Shown one piece after another: positions 45,298 through 54,221 of a stretch of 64,000 nt of DNA (position 1 is the stretch's first letter; the number at the start of each line of letters is the position of its first letter). The notes beneath the pieces were generated by a model. That model was not told the DNA's origin and ran no database searches. It was given only the letters and a program-made list of their open reading frames with translations. Source of the stretch: Bacteroidia bacterium. Lineage in GTDB: Bacteria; Bacteroidota; Bacteroidia; J057. The stretch is taken from assembly GCA_041391665.1 (NCBI GenBank), contig JAWKNO010000003.1, forward strand, positions 1,178,001 through 1,242,000, given 5' to 3'. Both the position numbers and the translations under genes were made by a program.

Positions 45298-45780
45298 ATG
45301 AAAACAGTATCACTTTATTTTTCGGTTGTAATGTGCGCGCTTTTTTCTGCCGGAGCAGTAAACGCGCAGACCAATTACCTCCCTTCCTTTTCATTTTATG
45401 ATCTTGAAGGAAAAGTTTTTACACAGGAAAAAGTCCGTACGGATCTGTCAACGATGATTATGCTTTTTGATCCCTATTGTGATCATTGTGCACATCAGGC
45501 GGATTGGATCGCGGAAGCGGAAAAAGAGTTTGAGAATGTACAACTTATATTTGTAACCATTGAGCCGGAGACGGAAGTGGTAAAACAATTTAAGGAAGAA
45601 CATTTTGGAAAAACCAAGCTGAAATACCTGTATTTTCTTCAGGACAAAGATTTTTCTTTTGAAACCTATTTTGGATATACTGACGACGCCATCAATATTT
45701 ACCTCTATAAACCCGGCCAGCGGAGGCCGAAATATTTTGGAGAAGAGCAGGAAGTATTAAGTCTGCTAAAATTTTTGTAA
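45298..45780 (+). CDS. exported thioredoxin-like protein
   Basis: 160 residues. Signal peptide to VNAQ (about residue 24). The thioredoxin/TlpA-AhpC-like fold shows LPSFSFYDLEGKVFTQEKVR, LFDPYCDHCAHQADWI with CDHC as the redox pair, and NVQLIFVTIEPETE. The usual cis-Pro region reads AINIYLYKPGQR. A periplasmic thiol reductase or scaffold; partner unknown. A TGCTAAAA/TTTTAGCA hairpin follows the stop, but without a T-tract. The yqeY-like gene comes 48 bases later. Confidence 0.85.
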   Translation: MKTVSLYFSVVMCALFSAGAVNAQTNYLPSFSFYDLEGKVFTQEKVRTDLSTMIMLFDPYCDHCAHQADWIAEAEKEFENVQLIFVTIEPETEVVKQFKEEHFGKTKLKYLYFLQDKDFSFETYFGYTDDAINIYLYKPGQRRPKYFGEEQEVLSLLKFL

Positions 45781-45828
45781 ACTTGCTAAAAATAATTTTA
45801 GCAGTTACCAGTTTTACCCGCAGAAAAT

Positions 45829-46281
45829 ATGAGTCTTAAAACCACCATTGAACAAGATATTAAGGATGCGATGAGATCGAAGGACCAGGCGGCTCTTCGG
45901 GCCTTACGCGCCATAAAATCTGCGATTCTGCTTGCAGAAACAGCAGAAGGTCACACCAGCGCAGATCTTTCTGAAGATGAAGAGATGAAGCTGTTGACAA
46001 AACAGGCCAAACAACGTAAAGATTCACTTGCCCAATTTCTTGCGAGCAACCGCAATGACCTTGCAGAAAAAGAGCAGGAGGAATTAGCAATTATAGAAAG
46101 GTATCTTCCCAAACCGTTTACTACGGAAGAACTTACCGCGGCGATCAAAAACATTGTAGCTGAGGTGGGCGCAACTTCTATTAAAGATATGGGAAAAGTC
46201 ATGGGCTTAGCCTCGAAACAACTGGCCGGAAAAGCTGATGGAAAAGCCATTTCAGAGGTTGTCAAACAAATATTGAACTGA
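45829..46281 (+). CDS. GatB/YqeY domain protein
   Basis: 150 residues. A stand-alone YqeY protein resembling the tail domain of the tRNA amidotransferase subunit B. Typical pieces: LKTTIEQDIKDAMRSKDQAA, LRALRAIKSAILLAET, QRKDSLAQFLASNRNDLAEK, ELAIIERYLPKPFTTEEL, IKDMGKVMGLASKQLAGKAD. Probably interacts with tRNA, but no enzymatic activity is known. The CvpA-like gene starts one base after its stop, so these two are co-translated. Confidence 0.95.
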   Translation: MSLKTTIEQDIKDAMRSKDQAALRALRAIKSAILLAETAEGHTSADLSEDEEMKLLTKQAKQRKDSLAQFLASNRNDLAEKEQEELAIIERYLPKPFTTEELTAAIKNIVAEVGATSIKDMGKVMGLASKQLAGKADGKAISEVVKQILN

Positions 46282-46282
46282 C

Positions 46283-46885
46283 ATGGAAGAATCATTTGTA
46301 CTTAATCCGCTTGATCTGATCATTGCCGGTCTGATCGGCTTTGGCATGTGGAAAGGCTCCAAACAAGGATTCATCAAAGGCGCATCCAGATTTGTAGCGA
46401 TTGCTTTTGGCATTATATTCGGATTTCGGCTCCGCAGTTTTGCAGAGACGCTGTACCGCGACTACCTCAATGTCAAAATGGCACCGGAAATGATTGCCTT
46501 TCTGAGCTTTATCACTGCATTTTTTGTGGTGTTTGTAGTGGTATATACTGTCATGGCTCAGCTGACCGAACTTCTGAAGAAAATGAATCTGGCGATGGAC
46601 ACCGCTTTAGGCGCTGTTTTTGGGGGAATTGTTGCCACATTGATCATGAGTGTGTCGTTCATTCTCCTGAGCTATGTAAATTTTCCTTCCTCTGACAATG
46701 CCAAAGGATCGCTATTATACCCCCATGTCAGAAACTTCTCCCGTTATGCTTTAGGGGTTGGCGTAAATGTCCTCAGGGAAGCCAACGAACAAGTAAACAA
46801 GTACGGAATCAACGGAAAACCTGTACCCAATCAGACACCACCTGCCAGCCAGCAGCCTGCGACCAAACCAAAGGCCATTCGCTGA
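46283..46885 (+). CDS. CvpA family membrane protein
   Basis: 200 residues. Four membrane helices (LIIAGLIGFGMWKG, RFVAIAFGIIFGFRLRS, FLSFITAFFVVFVVVYT, ALGAVFGGIVATLIMSVSF), the CvpA layout. A short soluble tail ends in a Pro/Gln-rich segment (NQTPPASQQPATKP). CvpA proteins are linked to colicin V export, purine regulation and envelope homeostasis, without a set function. Directly after yqeY, one base apart. Confidence 0.92.
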   Translation: MEESFVLNPLDLIIAGLIGFGMWKGSKQGFIKGASRFVAIAFGIIFGFRLRSFAETLYRDYLNVKMAPEMIAFLSFITAFFVVFVVVYTVMAQLTELLKKMNLAMDTALGAVFGGIVATLIMSVSFILLSYVNFPSSDNAKGSLLYPHVRNFSRYALGVGVNVLREANEQVNKYGINGKPVPNQTPPASQQPATKPKAIR

Positions 46886-46991
46886 TGCATGGGAATTTCG
46901 TATTAATTGGCTAATTTGCGCGGTGATTATAATTATATGCCTGGTACCGGCAGAAAACAAGAAATCCTTGTCAGTAATAAAGTAAAATGGA

Positions 46992-47023
46992 TTTGTTGTT
47001 GAAACTGCCGGCGGGTAAATTTG
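46992..47023 (+). promoter_or_regulatory. candidate promoter for the hydrolase-CBS-BamA-NadK unit
   Basis: TTTG at 46992-46995, 20 bases, then TAAATTTG at 47016-47023: both boxes fully match the Bacteroidota -33/-7 consensus. The start codon is 19 bases downstream, so the leader would be very short. The best promoter match I found in the window. Confidence 0.6.
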
Positions 47024-47042
47024 GCTTTTAAACCTTGTATAC

Positions 47043-47813
47043 ATGAATCCGATCATTACCCGGGAAAATGGATTCCAGTATGTTGAGAAAGGAGAAGGTC
47101 CTATACTTCTGCTTCTGCATGGACTTTTTGGGGCACTGAGTAACTTTGAACCTATGCTCGAACAGTTTTCCAGAAACTATCGGGTAATCATTCCTCTTAT
47201 ACCCATCTATGAAAAAACCCATGCTGACGCATCTGTTGAAGGTCTCACTGCATATGTGGAAGATTTTGTAGCTTACAAACAATTGAAAGATTGCAATCTT
47301 GTCGGGAATTCGCTCGGTGGTCATATCGGATTGGTTTTTACCCTTAGAAATCCTCAAATCGTAAATTCTCTCACGCTTACCGGAAGTTCGGGGCTGTTTG
47401 AGTCAGGTATGGGAAGCGGCTTTCCGAAAAGAGGTTCTTATGAGTATATCAAAGAAAGAGTAGCCTATACCTTTTATTCCCCCGACACAGCTTCCAAAGA
47501 TCTCGTAGATGAGGTTTTTGAAATTGTGAGCGACAACTTTAAAACCCTGAGAATCCTGAAAATTGCCCGGTCAGCCCAAAGGCATAATATGCGGGATGAT
47601 CTCGCCCAAATCAAAGTACCCACACTCCTTATATGGGGGTTAAACGATAATATTACTCCGCCACGTGTGGCCCATGAGTTTGACCGCATGATCGAGAATA
47701 CAGAATTGTTTTTCATAGATAAATGCGGACATGCCGCAATGATGGAACAAGCTGATCAATTTAACCGTATCTTATCACAGTTTTTGAAGAAACACACTCA
47801 GGTAATAGCCTAA
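47043..47813 (+). CDS. alpha/beta hydrolase
   Basis: 256 residues. Oxyanion motif LLLHGLFG; nucleophile elbow VGNSLGGHIG with Ser90; acid residue in LIWGLNDNITPP (Asp); catalytic His in DKCGHAAMMEQ. No signal peptide is seen, so it is cytoplasmic. It may be a thioesterase/lipase-like enzyme, but the pocket is not diagnostic. Its stop overlaps the ATG of the CBS gene (TAATG), so the two are coupled. Confidence 0.9.
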   Translation: MNPIITRENGFQYVEKGEGPILLLLHGLFGALSNFEPMLEQFSRNYRVIIPLIPIYEKTHADASVEGLTAYVEDFVAYKQLKDCNLVGNSLGGHIGLVFTLRNPQIVNSLTLTGSSGLFESGMGSGFPKRGSYEYIKERVAYTFYSPDTASKDLVDEVFEIVSDNFKTLRILKIARSAQRHNMRDDLAQIKVPTLLIWGLNDNITPPRVAHEFDRMIENTELFFIDKCGHAAMMEQADQFNRILSQFLKKHTQVIA

Positions 47814-48478
47814 TGATAGCCAGAGAACTCATCTCAGATACCGTACCTTCCCTTACCACTACCGATCAAGCGGCGATGGCACTTAACTGGATGAGTGAAT
47901 TTAAGCTCAACCAGCTCCCGGTTGTCGAAGATGGTAAATATAAAGGACTGATTACGGAGGATGTAATTCTTGAATCAACCGACCTTACGCAATCCATTGG
48001 AGACATTCAGTTTAGTGGCTGGGATGGTGCTTATGTCTATCAGGGAAATCATGTGTATGATGCCATTGAAATTATGGCCAGCCTGAAAATGGAGATTCTC
48101 CCCGTTTTGGACGAAGAAAATACCTACATGGGGGTGATCACGTTGAGGGACCTGTCTGCATATCTGGGAAAATTGTTTGCCATTCAGGAACCAGGCGGCA
48201 TTCTTGTACTGGAAATCCCTGTTCATAGCTATGTACTATCGGAAATTGGCCGCATCACCGAATCAGCAGATGCAAAAGTACTGAGCCTTTATCTGTATCC
48301 TGTCCCTGATACCAATGACATCTTCCTTACCCTTAAACTGAATATTGAAGACCTGACCCGGGTTGTCGCAACCTTTGAGCGATTTGACTACAAAATCATC
48401 CGCACCTACCATAAGGTTGAACGAAACGACGATTACCACAGAAATATGGAGGCCCTCATCCGATACCTCGACATCTAA
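47813..48478 (+). CDS. CBS-domain pair protein with ACT-like C-terminus
   Basis: 221 residues. Two CBS repeats are visible: TDQAAMALNWMSEFKLNQLP with VVEDGKYKGLITEDVILEST, and DAIEIMASLKMEILPVLDE with NTYMGVITLRDLS. The end is ACT-like (YPVPDTNDIFLTLKLNIE, FERFDYKIIRTYHKVE). CBS pairs bind adenosyl nucleotides (ATP, AMP, NAD forms), so this may be an energy- or NAD-sensing regulator. It lies just upstream of a BamA-like gene and NAD kinase, with the same layout seen in many Bacteroidota. Confidence 0.9.
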   Translation: MIARELISDTVPSLTTTDQAAMALNWMSEFKLNQLPVVEDGKYKGLITEDVILESTDLTQSIGDIQFSGWDGAYVYQGNHVYDAIEIMASLKMEILPVLDEENTYMGVITLRDLSAYLGKLFAIQEPGGILVLEIPVHSYVLSEIGRITESADAKVLSLYLYPVPDTNDIFLTLKLNIEDLTRVVATFERFDYKIIRTYHKVERNDDYHRNMEALIRYLDI

Positions 48479-48487
48479 TTTTCCTCC

Positions 48488-49957
48488 ATGAATCAGGTAT
48501 ATGCCATTGGAAAGCAGTATCTGGCCGGCAGAAGATTATTTGTCTTTCTGTTATTATCTTTTTCCCTTTCAAATATATTTTCACAGGACCTGCTGAAAAT
48601 CTCAGGTATTACCGTCATTGGTACCCAAAAAACCAAAGACTGGGTGGTGCTGCGTGAACTTACTTTTCATATTGGCGATACGCTCTCTGCGCGGTCTCTG
48701 GAAAGTAAAATTGAAAGAAGTGAACAAAATATCTACAACCTCGGCCTGTTCAACGAAGTAAAGATCATGCCTCAGCCCATAGGGGCAGATATACACATCA
48801 TCATTACGGTAAAGGAACGATGGTACCTGTTGGGGGCCCCCATTCTCGGCGTTGAAGAGCGAAATACTTATGATTTGGTGCAGGCATTGGGGCGGCGCGA
48901 TTTCCGCAGACTGGTATATGGATTGTCGCTGAGTTGGAGAAATGTTTCCGGGAGAAACGAAACGCTTACATTTGACGGGCAACTCGGTTTTTCCAAAAGG
49001 ATTTATGTAGATTTTTTCCGACCGGCTTTATTCAGAAAAGCCAATATTGACGGGCGGATCGGGTTACGGTATATCGATGAAAAAGAAATCATCATTGGTA
49101 CAGAGGCCGGGAATGTCCAATGGCGAAGGGTCAGTCAAGAGCCCTTTCAACTTTCGTGGGAGGGGCTGTTGGGAGCCCGGAAACGATTTTCGCTCTATCA
49201 AAATCTTTATGCCGAAATCAGTTACCAGACTTTTTCCTTTTCAGACAGCCTGTATCAGTTTCAGCTTAATGGAGGCGACGCACGCTATATAACCCAAAAC
49301 AACGGAAGAGAATTTTTCCCATCCCTCATACTCACCTTCAGCGATGACAGACGAGACATCAAAAGTTTCCCATTAAAGGGATATAAATATCAGCTGTTGT
49401 TTCGGTATGTGGGGCCGAAAGGAAATTTTGCCTCCACCTCATTTTACAAAATAGGTGCTACCTGGGCACACCATATTCCACTGGGCAGAAGATGGAACTT
49501 CGCTTATGGCACCCACAATATGCTCGCCGTAGGTGATTCGATTCCATTTTTTGCCAAAAACTTTGTCGGCATCAGCCGGAGTGAATTTGCCGGAGTAAGC
49601 ACCAACCTCCGAGGGTATGAACCTTATGCCATAGACGGCACATTTGTGAATATGAACAAAGCCGAAGTCAAATTTGCCGTTATTCCCCGGCAGACCTTAC
49701 ACTTTGGAGATATCCCCATGCAAAGGTTTCAGGATACGGCAGTAGGCATGTATCTGACGGCATTTGTCGATACAGGGTATATTCTGGATGAGAGTTTCAA
49801 CAATCAGGATCAATACCTAAAGGGGAAATTTTTGACCGGATATGGCGTTGGCTTGAATATCATTGGATTTTATGATATACTTTTGCGGGTGGAGTATTCC
49901 CGCAATCATCTCAATCAGGGAGGAATTTATTTAAACACGACGGTACAAATAAAATGA
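48488..49957 (+). CDS. BamA/surface antigen-like outer membrane protein with one POTRA
   Basis: 489 residues. Signal peptide near FSLSNIFSQ. A single POTRA-like domain (ISGITVIGTQKTKDWVVLRE, GLFNEVKIMPQPIGADIHII) is followed by a C-terminal barrel with alternating strands (YGLSLSWRNVSGRNETLTFD, FLTGYGVGLNIIGFYDILLR). The end LRVEYSRNHLNQGGIYLNTT suits a 16-strand Omp85 fold. Shorter than BamA (5 POTRA), so it is a minor Omp85 relative, perhaps for lipid or a protein partner. Its stop overlaps the nadK ATG (ATGA). Confidence 0.85.
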   Translation: MNQVYAIGKQYLAGRRLFVFLLLSFSLSNIFSQDLLKISGITVIGTQKTKDWVVLRELTFHIGDTLSARSLESKIERSEQNIYNLGLFNEVKIMPQPIGADIHIIITVKERWYLLGAPILGVEERNTYDLVQALGRRDFRRLVYGLSLSWRNVSGRNETLTFDGQLGFSKRIYVDFFRPALFRKANIDGRIGLRYIDEKEIIIGTEAGNVQWRRVSQEPFQLSWEGLLGARKRFSLYQNLYAEISYQTFSFSDSLYQFQLNGGDARYITQNNGREFFPSLILTFSDDRRDIKSFPLKGYKYQLLFRYVGPKGNFASTSFYKIGATWAHHIPLGRRWNFAYGTHNMLAVGDSIPFFAKNFVGISRSEFAGVSTNLRGYEPYAIDGTFVNMNKAEVKFAVIPRQTLHFGDIPMQRFQDTAVGMYLTAFVDTGYILDESFNNQDQYLKGKFLTGYGVGLNIIGFYDILLRVEYSRNHLNQGGIYLNTTVQIK

Positions 49958-50841
49958 AAATCGGAATCTTCGGTCGTCTGACCGATAATACAGACCTTAG
50001 TATTCTTGTTCGCTTTTTTTCATTTCTGCGGCAGCGGGATATAAAGTTTGTATTGTACCGAAAGTATGCCCGGCAGTTATTTGAAAGAATTCCCGAGTCG
50101 GTCAATCCCGAAAATACAGAGACGTTTTCCAAGCGGGAAGAACTTCACGACAGCAAGTTTCTCTATTGCTTTGGCGGAGACGGTACGGTGCTGGAGGCAG
50201 TGCGTTTTACCGGAGAACTGGGGAAACCCATTTTGGGTGTCAATTTTGGGCGTCTGGGCTATCTGACCAGTATCAGCCAGTCTGAGTTGATACCGGCAAC
50301 AGAAGAACTTATGAAAGACATGTACCGGATCGATAAGCGTTCGGTACTTTCAGTCGTTTCAGATCCACCGGGATTATTTTCAGAAAACCCTTTTGGTCTG
50401 AACGATATGACGATTCACAAAAGCAATACCAACGAGATGATTACTGTGCATGCCTATATCAACGGAGAGTTTCTCAATTCTTATTGGGGAGACGGGTTGA
50501 TTGTGGCAACACCTACAGGATCAACCGCTTATAGTCTTTCGTGTGGGGGCCCCATTATCTTTCCCAGTTGCGCGACATTCGCGATTACACCGGTAGCGCC
50601 GCATTCGCTTACCGTACGGCCAGTGGTCATCCCCGATGACTGGGTGGTATCATTTGAGATAGAAACCCGTTCTGGCGAGGCTATGGTCGCGCTGGATACA
50701 CGGACAGAGCTCGTAAAGGCCGGCACTTCCATTGCTGTGCGAAGAGCAGATTTTATGGTAAGTCTGCTTCGAATGTCAACAGCCAAACATATGGACAATC
50801 TCAGACGGAGTCTGATGTGGGGAAGTGACAACCGCAACTGA
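49954..50841 (+). CDS. nadK: NAD kinase
   Basis: 295 residues. Makes NADP from NAD with ATP. Motifs: CFGGDGTVLEAVRFTG (GGDG), PILGVNFGRLGYLTSIS, and TPTGSTAYSLSCGGPI near the C-terminal half. Coupled to the BamA-like gene by ATGA. Cytoplasmic. An NADP-using trxB follows 106 bases later with its own promoter-like region. Confidence 0.97.
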   Translation: MKIGIFGRLTDNTDLSILVRFFSFLRQRDIKFVLYRKYARQLFERIPESVNPENTETFSKREELHDSKFLYCFGGDGTVLEAVRFTGELGKPILGVNFGRLGYLTSISQSELIPATEELMKDMYRIDKRSVLSVVSDPPGLFSENPFGLNDMTIHKSNTNEMITVHAYINGEFLNSYWGDGLIVATPTGSTAYSLSCGGPIIFPSCATFAITPVAPHSLTVRPVVIPDDWVVSFEIETRSGEAMVALDTRTELVKAGTSIAVRRADFMVSLLRMSTAKHMDNLRRSLMWGSDNRN

Positions 50842-50947
50842 GTCAACCCGGCAGGAATGTCTTTTGTATGACAGAAACTACCTGGAAAAGATATTACATT
50901 TGTATTATATAAAAGTTAATTATTGTCAGCTATAAATATTGATCAAG

Positions 50948-51916
50948 ATGAGTGCAAATAACGGAACCGCAAACCACGAAAAATGTATCATAATCGGGTC
51001 AGGTCCGGCCGGATATACCGCTGCGATTTATACCGCCAGGGCAGACCTCAAGCCCCTGATGTTTAGCGGAATGCAGCCAGGTGGTCAGTTGATGATCACA
51101 ACAGATGTAGAAAACTACCCCGGATATCCCAAAGGAATTATGGGGCCAGAGATGATGGAAGACTTTCGCAAGCAGGCTGAAAGATTTGGGACACGTATCA
51201 AATACGAGGATATCACCCGGGTTGAGCTCAACCAGCATCCCAAAAAATTGTGGACGGGAGACGGAGTACTATATACCGCCGATACCGTGATCGTTGCGAC
51301 CGGAGCCAAAGCCAAGTGGCTGGGCATAGAGGCAGAACAAAACTATTCCAACCGTGGGGTAAGTGCCTGTGCGGTATGTGATGGGTTTTTCTTCAAGGGA
51401 ATGGAAGTAGTGATCGTAGGTGGCGGAGATACCGCTGCGGAGGAAGCACTGTACCTCTCAAAACTCGCCACAACCGTACATATGCTGGTGAGGAGAGATG
51501 AACTTCGCGCTTCAAAAATCATGCAGGCAAGGGTAGCGGCTGCGCCTAATATCAAAATGTACTGGAATACAGAAGCAAAAGATATTTCGGGAGAGCACGC
51601 AGTGGAAAAGGTGCATATAGTAAACAACCAGACCGGCGAAGAATCCACTATTGAGGCAAAAGCCTTTTTCGTTGCCATCGGACATGAGCCGACAACCGAA
51701 ATTTTCCGCGGCCAGCTGGATTTGGATGCTGCCGGGTACATTCTAAACAAACCCGGAACCAGCCTGACCAATATCGAAGGCGTATTTGTCTGCGGAGATG
51801 CAGCTGACAATGTATATCGTCAGGCAGTGACAGCTGCTGGTACAGGTTGTATGGCTGCGCTCGACGCAGAAAGATGGCTCGCCGCTTATGAAGCAGAACT
51901 GGCAGGGATCAGCTAA
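50948..51916 (+). CDS. trxB: thioredoxin-disulfide reductase
   Basis: 322 residues from ATG 50948; an in-frame TTG lies nine bases upstream. FAD domain GSGPAGYTAAIYTARA, NADPH domain VVIVGGGDTAAEEALYLSK, redox pair in VSACAVCDGFFFKG (CAVC), and C-terminal FVCGDAADNVYRQAVTAAGTGC. Standard low-molecular-weight TrxR. TACATTTG at 50895-50902 may be its -7 box, though no TTTG sits at the right distance. Confidence 0.97.
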   Translation: MSANNGTANHEKCIIIGSGPAGYTAAIYTARADLKPLMFSGMQPGGQLMITTDVENYPGYPKGIMGPEMMEDFRKQAERFGTRIKYEDITRVELNQHPKKLWTGDGVLYTADTVIVATGAKAKWLGIEAEQNYSNRGVSACAVCDGFFFKGMEVVIVGGGDTAAEEALYLSKLATTVHMLVRRDELRASKIMQARVAAAPNIKMYWNTEAKDISGEHAVEKVHIVNNQTGEESTIEAKAFFVAIGHEPTTEIFRGQLDLDAAGYILNKPGTSLTNIEGVFVCGDAADNVYRQAVTAAGTGCMAALDAERWLAAYEAELAGIS

Positions 51917-52008
51917 CAACAGCTAACCCGTTGATTGTAACATTTCAGGGAAATTCTATCCGCTTTTAAAGGAGGAAACACGTACTTTCAAGGGTTTAAT
52001 AAATTAGT

Positions 52009-52803
52009 ATGATTGAAACGAAAACAAAATCCTTGCTCCAAAGTCTCGTAGATGTTTCTCAGGAAGCGGGAAAAGAAATCCTTCGCATATATGCAGATGA
52101 AACCTTGTTTGACCGGGTGGATTTTAAATCGGATGATTCTCCGCTGACGCTGGCCGATAAAGCCTCCCATAATGTTATTGAAAAATATCTGAAGGAAATC
52201 ACACCTGAAATTCCCATTCTCTCTGAAGAAGGACGTAACATTCCTTATGAAGAAAGATCACAATGGGGGCAGTTCTGGCTGGTTGATCCACTTGACGGGA
52301 CAAAAGAATTTATCAAACGCAATGGCGAGTTTACCGTCAACATTGCGCTGGTAGAAGGCGGGAAAGTCATTATGGGATGTGTTCATGTCCCGGTAATGGA
52401 TACTACCTATTTCGCGGCAAAAGGAGAAGGTTCTTTTATCGTAAAAGAAGGCGTCACAACACGTATTGAAGCTTCCGAATTTGAAATGACTGCCAGCGGA
52501 TTGCGTATCGTATGTTCGCGTTCACACATGACCAAAGAGGTCGAAGAATATGTAGCACAGTTTGACAATCCGGAAGCCGTTTCACTTGGCAGTTCGCTGA
52601 AACTGATCATGATTGCGGAAGGTAAAGCAGATATTTACCCTCGGCTGGCTCCAACTATGGAGTGGGATACCGCAGCGGCTCAGGTGATTGTGGAGGAAGC
52701 CGGCGGAACCGTGATCAATTACGAAACCGGTGAACCTGTGGTCTATAACAAAGAAAACCTTCTGAATCCATGGTTCATTGTCTTCGCACGTAAACTCAGC
52801 TAA
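52009..52803 (+). CDS. cysQ: 3'(2'),5'-bisphosphate nucleotidase CysQ
   Basis: 264 residues. Hydrolyses PAP to AMP. The inositol-monophosphatase fold shows LSEEGRNIPYEERSQW (metal Glu), FWLVDPLDGTKEFIKRN (D-P-L-D-G-T-K-E-F, the CysQ form), and MEWDTAAAQVIVEEAGG (third metal site). It prevents PAP build-up from sulfate assimilation and holo-ACP transfer. Single gene followed by a terminator. Confidence 0.96.
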   Translation: MIETKTKSLLQSLVDVSQEAGKEILRIYADETLFDRVDFKSDDSPLTLADKASHNVIEKYLKEITPEIPILSEEGRNIPYEERSQWGQFWLVDPLDGTKEFIKRNGEFTVNIALVEGGKVIMGCVHVPVMDTTYFAAKGEGSFIVKEGVTTRIEASEFEMTASGLRIVCSRSHMTKEVEEYVAQFDNPEAVSLGSSLKLIMIAEGKADIYPRLAPTMEWDTAAAQVIVEEAGGTVINYETGEPVVYNKENLLNPWFIVFARKLS

Positions 52804-52829
52804 AAACTAATTTTGTATAGAGCGCGCAG

Positions 52830-52857
52830 AAGTCCCTAAACAGGGACTTTTGTGTTT
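52830..52857 (+). terminator. intrinsic terminator after cysQ
   Basis: Stem AAGTCCCT (52830-52837) and AGGGACTT (52842-52849), 4-base loop, then TTGTGTTTT. It may also stop the convergent glucarate dehydratase transcript, although on that strand the T-run is short. Confidence 0.8.
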
Positions 52858-54158
52858 TAGTACCTTGTGGGCATAAACTTCCAGCCCGGTATTACTTTTT
52901 GCATTTCCACTTCATCATTTCGCTCTTTAAGCCCGCAGTGGAGATAGTTTTGGTGGAGTTGTTTCAGCGCTTCCTGATTAATGGAAACCCCCAGTCCAGG
53001 CCCTTCAGGGAGTTTTGCCATCCCATCCTCAAAGTGTATTTTCCCACCTTCTATCACTTCATCAACCTGCCATGGGTAATGGGTATCAAGCGCATGGGCG
53101 AATACGGGCAAAGCTGCGCCAAGATGTATCATTGCCGCCAGCGAGATGCCCAAATGGCTGTTGGAGTGCATGGAAAATCCCCGTCCAAAAATGGTGCATA
53201 TTTTATACAGGTCCATCGAAGCTCTCAAGCCACCCCAAAAGTGATGGTCAGACAGAATAATATCTTCAGAACCCCATTCAACCGAAGATTTTAGCTGCGC
53301 AAAAGAAGTCGTACACATATTGGTAGCGAGCGGCACTTTCAATTCTTTTCTTAATGCCGCCATTTCCTGCTGCCCTCTTACAGGATCTTCGAGATAGTCG
53401 AGCATCGGTTCCAGCTCCTTGCCCCAGCGGCGGGCAGTTTGAGGAGACCAGACTGCATTGGGGTCAAACCGGAGCGGTATTTGCGGGCCAAAATGTTTTG
53501 CCAGCGCGCGAATCGCGGCGACTTCTTCTTTGGGCTCAAACACCCCACCTTTAAGTTTTATAGACTTAAAACCAAAATACCGGCACATTTCTACGGCCTG
53601 TCTGACCATATCTTCGGGCGTGAGCGCAGCCTTTTGTCGTTCAGCTTCCCAGCCGGTCGCTTTGGGATCGGTAGCAAATCCCCATTCGCCGCCTGCACCT
53701 TCATGTTTATAAAAAAGATATGCAGCAAAAGGCACCCTTTCCCGGAATACCCCTCCCAGAAGCTCTGCCACGCGGCGGTTGAGTTCCTTGCCCATTATAT
53801 CCAGTGAGGCTACTTCAAAAGCGCTGATCACATGGACAGCTTTTCGCTGGTCCCAGGGTTTATCTCCCCTGTTTTCATCTGATTTCTTTTGAAAAAACTC
53901 TTTGATCCGGTAGGCAAGCAAGTTAAACTGAAAGATATCCGCGCCGATCAGCAATTCTTTTGAAGCTTCCAGCGCATGTAAAATACCCACCCCACCGGGG
54001 ACCTCCGCAATGCCGGTTACATTTCCTCTGGTTTTGACCTGTACGATATTGCGCAACGCGTACGGTGCATGAAGTCCCGCAGCATTGAGAAGCGGCGGAT
54101 CTCCTATCGCTATGGGGGTGATCACAACTTCTTCGATTTGGGTAGATAGGTTGGGCAT
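52857..54158 (-). CDS. glucarate dehydratase-like enolase-superfamily enzyme
   Basis: 433 residues from the ATG at 54156-54158; the ORF reads 36 codons further upstream, but homology starts MPNLSTQIEEVVITPIAIGD. Enolase superfamily: KLKGGVFEP has the base Lys motif, LRFDPNAVW the first metal Asp, YLEDPVRG the second, SDHHFWGG the third, and HSNSHLGISLA the His of the His-Asp dyad. The glucarate dehydratase group (D-glucarate/L-idarate to 5-keto-4-deoxyglucarate) fits best. It is divergent from the HpcH/HpaI aldolase. A TATTTTTG box (54215-54222 reversed) fits a promoter on its strand. Confidence 0.88.
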   Translation of the reverse strand: MPNLSTQIEEVVITPIAIGDPPLLNAAGLHAPYALRNIVQVKTRGNVTGIAEVPGGVGILHALEASKELLIGADIFQFNLLAYRIKEFFQKKSDENRGDKPWDQRKAVHVISAFEVASLDIMGKELNRRVAELLGGVFRERVPFAAYLFYKHEGAGGEWGFATDPKATGWEAERQKAALTPEDMVRQAVEMCRYFGFKSIKLKGGVFEPKEEVAAIRALAKHFGPQIPLRFDPNAVWSPQTARRWGKELEPMLDYLEDPVRGQQEMAALRKELKVPLATNMCTTSFAQLKSSVEWGSEDIILSDHHFWGGLRASMDLYKICTIFGRGFSMHSNSHLGISLAAMIHLGAALPVFAHALDTHYPWQVDEVIEGGKIHFEDGMAKLPEGPGLGVSINQEALKQLHQNYLHCGLKERNDEVEMQKVIPGWKFMPTRY

Positions 54159-54221
54159 ATTTTGAGAATAAGAGTGAAAGAGTAAAGTATTATTTTTTTT
54201 CGTTAACTTTTTACCAAAAAT

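Noticed and set aside
45784..45803. TGCTAAAA/TTTTAGCA hairpin as a terminator
   Set aside because: AT-only stem and no T-tract after it.
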